A DNA stretch of 64,000 nucleotides, taken from assembly GCA_965205925.1 (NCBI GenBank), contig OZ242183.1:434001-498000 (forward strand), read 5' to 3'. The notes beneath the pieces were generated by a model that saw only the letters and a list, made by a program, of their open reading frames with translations, was not told the origin of the DNA and made no database searches. The stretch comes from CAYRJD01 sp965205925. Its GTDB lineage: Bacteria > Actinomycetota > Acidimicrobiia > Acidimicrobiales > Poriferisodalaceae. The position numbers and the translations under genes were made by a program. This document shows positions 60,689-64,000 of the stretch, one piece after another (position 1 is the first letter of the stretch; every line of letters begins with the position of its first letter).

Positions 60689-61009
60689 ATGATTACTCTT
60701 ACCGATGCCGCATCTGAAAAAGTCCATGAGTTGATTGATGCTGAGGGCGAACCCGGGCTGGCGCTACGAGTAGCCGTGCGTCCAGGTGGATGCTCAGGAT
60801 TCAGTTATGAGATGTTTTTTGACAGTGAGATCAATCCCGACGATAAATCAACTCACTACGGCACAATTTCGGTGGTGTCTGACACCATGAGCGCTCAGCT
60901 GCTTGAAGGTGCGACTCTTGATTTTACCGATGGTCTCATGGGCTCAGGGTTTGCAATCGACAATCCCAACGCGCAGCGAACCTGCGGTTGCGGCAACTCC
61001 TTTAGCTAA
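60689..61009 (+). CDS. erpA: A-type iron-sulfur carrier (IscA/ErpA/HesB family)
   Basis: Protein of 106 residues with the three cluster-binding cysteines: GGCSGFSYEMFF near residue 35 and TCGCGNSFS at the C-terminus. Delivers Fe-S clusters to target enzymes. The segment DFTDGLMGSGFAIDNPNA is standard. GAAGTTGAGG precedes the ATG. Divergent from mrp, so the two Fe-S genes may share control. Confidence 0.95.
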   Translation: MITLTDAASEKVHELIDAEGEPGLALRVAVRPGGCSGFSYEMFFDSEINPDDKSTHYGTISVVSDTMSAQLLEGATLDFTDGLMGSGFAIDNPNAQRTCGCGNSFS

Positions 61010-61100
61010 TCGCAGCTAAGTCTGCTCGACAGATCCCAGCAGAGCGCGATAGATCTCGACAGATCTCGTATAGATAAAGCAAGGCTCGAATTTCCGCCGC

Positions 61101-61562
61101 ATGAGCGAACCGAAACTTGAAAAACTTCGCCGCATTTCGGCGGCCAATAGTGGTCTTTGCACCTTCGTGTGCCTAGATGAATCCGGAGCACCGCACGCCT
61201 CTGTTATCAACGCCGGAGTCATGAATCATCCGTTAACCGATAAGCCGGTTGTGGCGGCGGTGGTGATGGGTTCCGCCCGCAAGATCACCATGTTGCGCGC
61301 AGATCCGCGCGCTGCGGTGACATTTCGCCACGAATGGGATTGGGTCGGCGTACGTGGCCGGGCTCAGATAATTGGCTTGGATGACCCGGCCGATGGTTTT
61401 GACATTGCTCAACTGCCGGGTTTGCTGCGAGAAGTGTTTCAAGCAGCAGGTGGAGAACATGATGACTGGGATGAGTATGACCAGGCGATGGCGACTAGTC
61501 GACGTGCCGCGATCTTTGTGCCGACCGACAAAGTGATCTCAAACCCAGGCTCGGTGAGCTGA
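61101..61562 (+). CDS. Split-barrel flavin/F420-binding oxidoreductase (PNPOx-like)
   Basis: Protein of 153 residues with the pyridoxamine-phosphate-oxidase-like split barrel. GLCTFVCLDESGAPHAS near residue 18 and GSARKITMLRADPRAAVTF near 57 match a group that includes F420-binding reductases of actinomycetes, as does GVRGRAQIIG near 83. Cofactor (FMN or F420) and substrate are unknown. Its stop TGA shares bases with a possible CTG start of the next gene. Confidence 0.82.
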   Translation: MSEPKLEKLRRISAANSGLCTFVCLDESGAPHASVINAGVMNHPLTDKPVVAAVVMGSARKITMLRADPRAAVTFRHEWDWVGVRGRAQIIGLDDPADGFDIAQLPGLLREVFQAAGGEHDDWDEYDQAMATSRRAAIFVPTDKVISNPGSVS

Positions 61563-61630
61563 ATATCGGGCTGGCTGTCCCGATAAGACCGACAGTCACG
61601 GCTACGACGCGACACACGCGCTGGCTGTGG

Positions 61631-63385
61631 TTGGCTAGCGCTCTGGTGGTGGGAATCCATTGTGTGATTGCTTTAGCCCACGGTGGACCAGTTGCCGTGC
61701 CTGATGTTCCGGCCTATCTAAGCGTTTCGCAATGGGTAGTCGGAGTGGGGCAGTCAACTTCTGGCTTGCAGTTCCATCCCGGTTACGGCTTACTCCTTGT
61801 ACCAGCCGCTGCCATAGTTCAAACCGACGGCCATGCACTTCACACGCTGGCGTTGGTGTTGAATGCCGTTGCTGCGGGAGCGGTGGTTCAGGTTGCGGTG
61901 CGGTTGGCGTGGCTTTGGCTGTCGAAGCCATTGATCTTGATAGCGGTGGCGCTGCTTGCTGCGTTGCATCCGTCAGTGACAGCAGCATCTCGCATTGCCT
62001 GGCCTGAAACTTTGCTGGTGTTATTGACATTGAGTATTGGGTTATGTCTGGCTACGGCCTGGGGTTCGCACAACAAACCAGCTCAACCAAATCAGCTAGG
62101 CCAAAGCCGGTCCGTGGGAATACGACTGAGCGCTGCAGGCTTGTTAACCGGACTGGCTTTTTCGCTACATCCTCGAGCGCTTGTTCTGACACTGGCGTTG
62201 GGAGCAGTGGTTTTTACGCAGCATTGGGTACGTAAATCGTGGTTAAGTATCGCCGCTGGGTTGAGCGTTGGCTGGTTACTTTCGATTATCGCTGTGACTG
62301 CGACTAGTACCTGGCCATCACAGCGAGTCAGCGCTGCTACCAGCACTGAAAACGGATTCGAGTCGGTTGCCACTGCTGCGGGTCAACTAATCAGCCTGGC
62401 CGCAGGTACTGCCGGCCTAGCTCTGATGGGATTGGTTGTCGGTGTCTGGATAACGCTGGCCGCCATACGAGCATGGTTGGTGACTCGAATTTTAGCTAAC
62501 CCGACCTCCCCAGACCAGCAACCAAGCTTTGTTGATCGTTACGACAGCGGCACAACTGCGGTCGCAGTGTTCTTTGCAGCGGGAGCAGTTGCCGTGATCA
62601 TTCTTGGTGGTTGGGTGTTGGCGGGCAGTGCACGCGCGGACACTTTTTTGTATGGGCGTTACGTAGACCCGTGGGCGATTCCGTTGTCGGTCATAGCGAT
62701 TTGCTCCCTCAACAACTTGCGCAAAGCCAAACGAGACCAACCAAAAAATAACGCAGCATCTTCCTCACGCGTCCTGCTCTGGGACGTTGCGGTTTTTGCA
62801 ATAGGAACTGCGGTGGTAGTGATTTTGATTGCAACACAAACGAGCGCCTTCACCCCTGGACGCCGAATAATGACCTTGTCGCTCAGCCCTATTTGGTCGT
62901 TAACTGGGCCGGCGGCTGCTCGAGATGCTGTGCTACTTGCGATGGTGCTGGTCTTGGCTGGAGTGACGCTTTTTGCTTTTTCGCATCTGCCAGTGCCGCA
63001 AATCGGTTTGGCTGTGTTTGCCCTGACGTTGTTTAGCCTTGCAACCGTTTCAAACCATAGGCATCTGGCAAACGTTGGAGATATTTCCGCCGGTCAGGTC
63101 GAAACCGTCGAACTGGCCGTGGGATTGTCTGCGTTGGATGGCGTTGAATGCCTGGCTTACGATGCCGACACGTTGCCCGGTTATGTCCGCTGGCTGTATC
63201 AGTTGCAAGCACCGCAGCTGAACCATGAATCAGTCAGTTTTGCTTCCGAGCAAACCGCATGCGGACCGCTGGTCATCGCCCGTCCCAGCAGCATCCAGCA
63301 ATACTGCCCCAACGCTGATCTGTTGGCGAAAGAAAGGCTTGGCGACTGGGGGTTGTGGCGGCTGCATGAAGCTTCGACTTGTTAG
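61631..63385 (+). CDS. Polytopic membrane protein, possible GT-C-type glycosyltransferase
   Basis: Membrane protein of at least 584 residues with about ten or more helices and a C-terminal extracytoplasmic part with Cys residues (GVECLAYDAD, EQTACGPLV). The N-terminal loop with PDVPAYLSVSQWVVG and the layout recall GT-C glycosyltransferases, but no diagnostic catalytic motif is certain. The TTG at 61631 lies inside the first helix. The frame is open upstream to a CTG at 61559 that would overlap the previous stop as CTGA, so the true start is probably earlier. Confidence 0.75.
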   Translation: MASALVVGIHCVIALAHGGPVAVPDVPAYLSVSQWVVGVGQSTSGLQFHPGYGLLLVPAAAIVQTDGHALHTLALVLNAVAAGAVVQVAVRLAWLWLSKPLILIAVALLAALHPSVTAASRIAWPETLLVLLTLSIGLCLATAWGSHNKPAQPNQLGQSRSVGIRLSAAGLLTGLAFSLHPRALVLTLALGAVVFTQHWVRKSWLSIAAGLSVGWLLSIIAVTATSTWPSQRVSAATSTENGFESVATAAGQLISLAAGTAGLALMGLVVGVWITLAAIRAWLVTRILANPTSPDQQPSFVDRYDSGTTAVAVFFAAGAVAVIILGGWVLAGSARADTFLYGRYVDPWAIPLSVIAICSLNNLRKAKRDQPKNNAASSSRVLLWDVAVFAIGTAVVVILIATQTSAFTPGRRIMTLSLSPIWSLTGPAAARDAVLLAMVLVLAGVTLFAFSHLPVPQIGLAVFALTLFSLATVSNHRHLANVGDISAGQVETVELAVGLSALDGVECLAYDADTLPGYVRWLYQLQAPQLNHESVSFASEQTACGPLVIARPSSIQQYCPNADLLAKERLGDWGLWRLHEASTC

Positions 63386-64000
63386 GCGTTTTTGATTAAT
63401 AGTCCACCGTCGACCGGCAAAACCGCTCCGGTCATGTACTGACTAGCAGGCAAGCAAAAGTTCAGCGTGCCGTGAGCTACTTCTTCTGGCTCGCCGTAGC
63501 GGCCAAGTGCCGTACGACGCTTGGCAAAGATCGTTTTGTGTTCGTCGGGAATGTCTTCGGTCATAGCAGTACGAATCGGTCCAGGACAGATGCAGTTGAC
63601 GGTTATGCCTTCCCGCCCAAGTTCTACCGCTAAAGACTTGGTCAAACCAATAACACCGTGTTTGGCTGCGGTGTAGGGCGATCCAAATTTCGTGGCACCC
63701 CACCCTTCAGTTGAAGCGATATTGACAATGCGAGCGGCGTCACTTTTCCGCAAATGTGCCAAAGCAGCCATGATGGTGTAGGTGTGAGCGGTTAGCAGTA
63801 CGTCTAACGAGGTCGCCCAATGCTCGTGATAGTCGGCGGAGTCAATTGGCGCGAACCGTGAGATACCTGCGTTGTTGATGAGATAGTCAATGCCGCTGAA
63901 GTGTTCCGCCACCTCATCGACCACCGTTTGTACACGAGCCTGATTTGAGACGTCCATGGTCCAACCCGCAGCAGTTCCGCCAGCGTTTGTTATCTCTGCT
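63382..64000 (-). CDS. SDR-family oxidoreductase, N-terminus beyond window edge
   Basis: Classical short-chain dehydrogenase, partial. Visible are DYLINNAGISRFAPI, IVNIASTEGWGATKFGSPYTAAKHGVIG with catalytic Ser, Tyr and Lys, and NCICPGPIRTAMTEDI. The frame continues without a stop to base 64000, where EITNAGGTAAGWTMDVS reads as the normal middle of the Rossmann fold; so the ATG at 63957 is internal and the nucleotide-binding loop is outside the window. Substrate unknown. Ends 4 bases into the convergent membrane-protein gene. Confidence 0.9.
   Translation of the reverse strand, partial: AEITNAGGTAAGWTMDVSNQARVQTVVDEVAEHFSGIDYLINNAGISRFAPIDSADYHEHWATSLDVLLTAHTYTIMAALAHLRKSDAARIVNIASTEGWGATKFGSPYTAAKHGVIGLTKSLAVELGREGITVNCICPGPIRTAMTEDIPDEHKTIFAKRRTALGRYGEPEEVAHGTLNFCLPASQYMTGAVLPVDGGLLIKNA

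Overview
The window reads as chromosomal DNA of an actinomycete, most likely a moderate-GC member of class Acidimicrobiia. Signs of Actinomycetota are a WhiB regulator, the FHA / PP2C phosphatase / PASTA-kinase block, a PAC2 protein, a biotin-dependent carboxylase epsilon subunit, an Ada-AraC-AlkA repair fusion and a MerR regulator with two HTH-like segments. This placement is inferred from gene content; no marker search was possible. I see no transposase, integrase, prophage, plasmid or CRISPR sequence. Genes are tightly packed, many overlap by 4 bases (ATGA, GTGA, TTGA), GTG and TTG starts are common, and no gene-free stretch exceeds 300 bases.

Layout. 1-2.9 kb: Ser/Thr phospho-signalling (kinase, phosphatase, FHA protein). 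3-5.1 kb: tRNA-Leu and alkylation repair (ogt, Ada-AlkA). 5.3-9.2 kb: glutaryl-CoA dehydrogenase-like enzyme, an MBL-fold / rhodanese sulfur pair, AzlCD amino-acid exporter. 9.3-12.1 kb: PAC2 protein, chorismate synthase, TauE-type exporter. 12.2-18 kb, minus strand: xseAB, S9 peptidase, SURF1, PatB/MalY aminotransferase. 18-21.4 kb: two tRNA-Ser genes, SRP RNA, tadA, dnaX, recR. 21.5-23.7 kb: crotonyl-CoA carboxylase/reductase and methylmalonyl-CoA epimerase. 23.8-28.7 kb: complete BMP-type nucleoside ABC importer. 28.7-32 kb, convergent: mtnA plus an aldolase/dehydrogenase fusion.

32-42.2 kb: an acyl-CoA synthetase, then a menaquinone operon whose first gene is a MerR regulator fused to isochorismate synthase, followed by menD, menH and menC; rmuC and a convergent menE come next. 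42.2-44.2 kb: two exonuclease genes and a VOC protein. 44.3-49.4 kb: acyl-CoA carboxylase beta and epsilon subunits, a family III CoA-transferase and an ethylmalonyl-CoA-type mutase. 49.4-53.8 kb: aat, a membrane cyclophilin, lysC-asd and tRNA-Pro. 53.9-64 kb: response regulator, NfeD protein, WhiB, selB-selA-mrp, an A-type Fe-S carrier, a split-barrel flavoprotein, a membrane protein and a partial SDR.

Themes. Ccr, epimerase, mutase and carboxylase form much of an ethylmalonyl-CoA / propionyl-CoA network. The BMP importer meets mtnA and the aldolase fusion tail to tail, which suggests uptake and salvage of 5'-deoxy- or 5'-methylthio-nucleosides. The most unusual object is the MerR-MenF fusion, whose start lies 10 bases after a perfect 16-bp tandem repeat. 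A second theme is short tandem duplication: units of 12-33 bp recur between genes and inside coding regions, and in one place multiply the 5' end of a tRNA gene.
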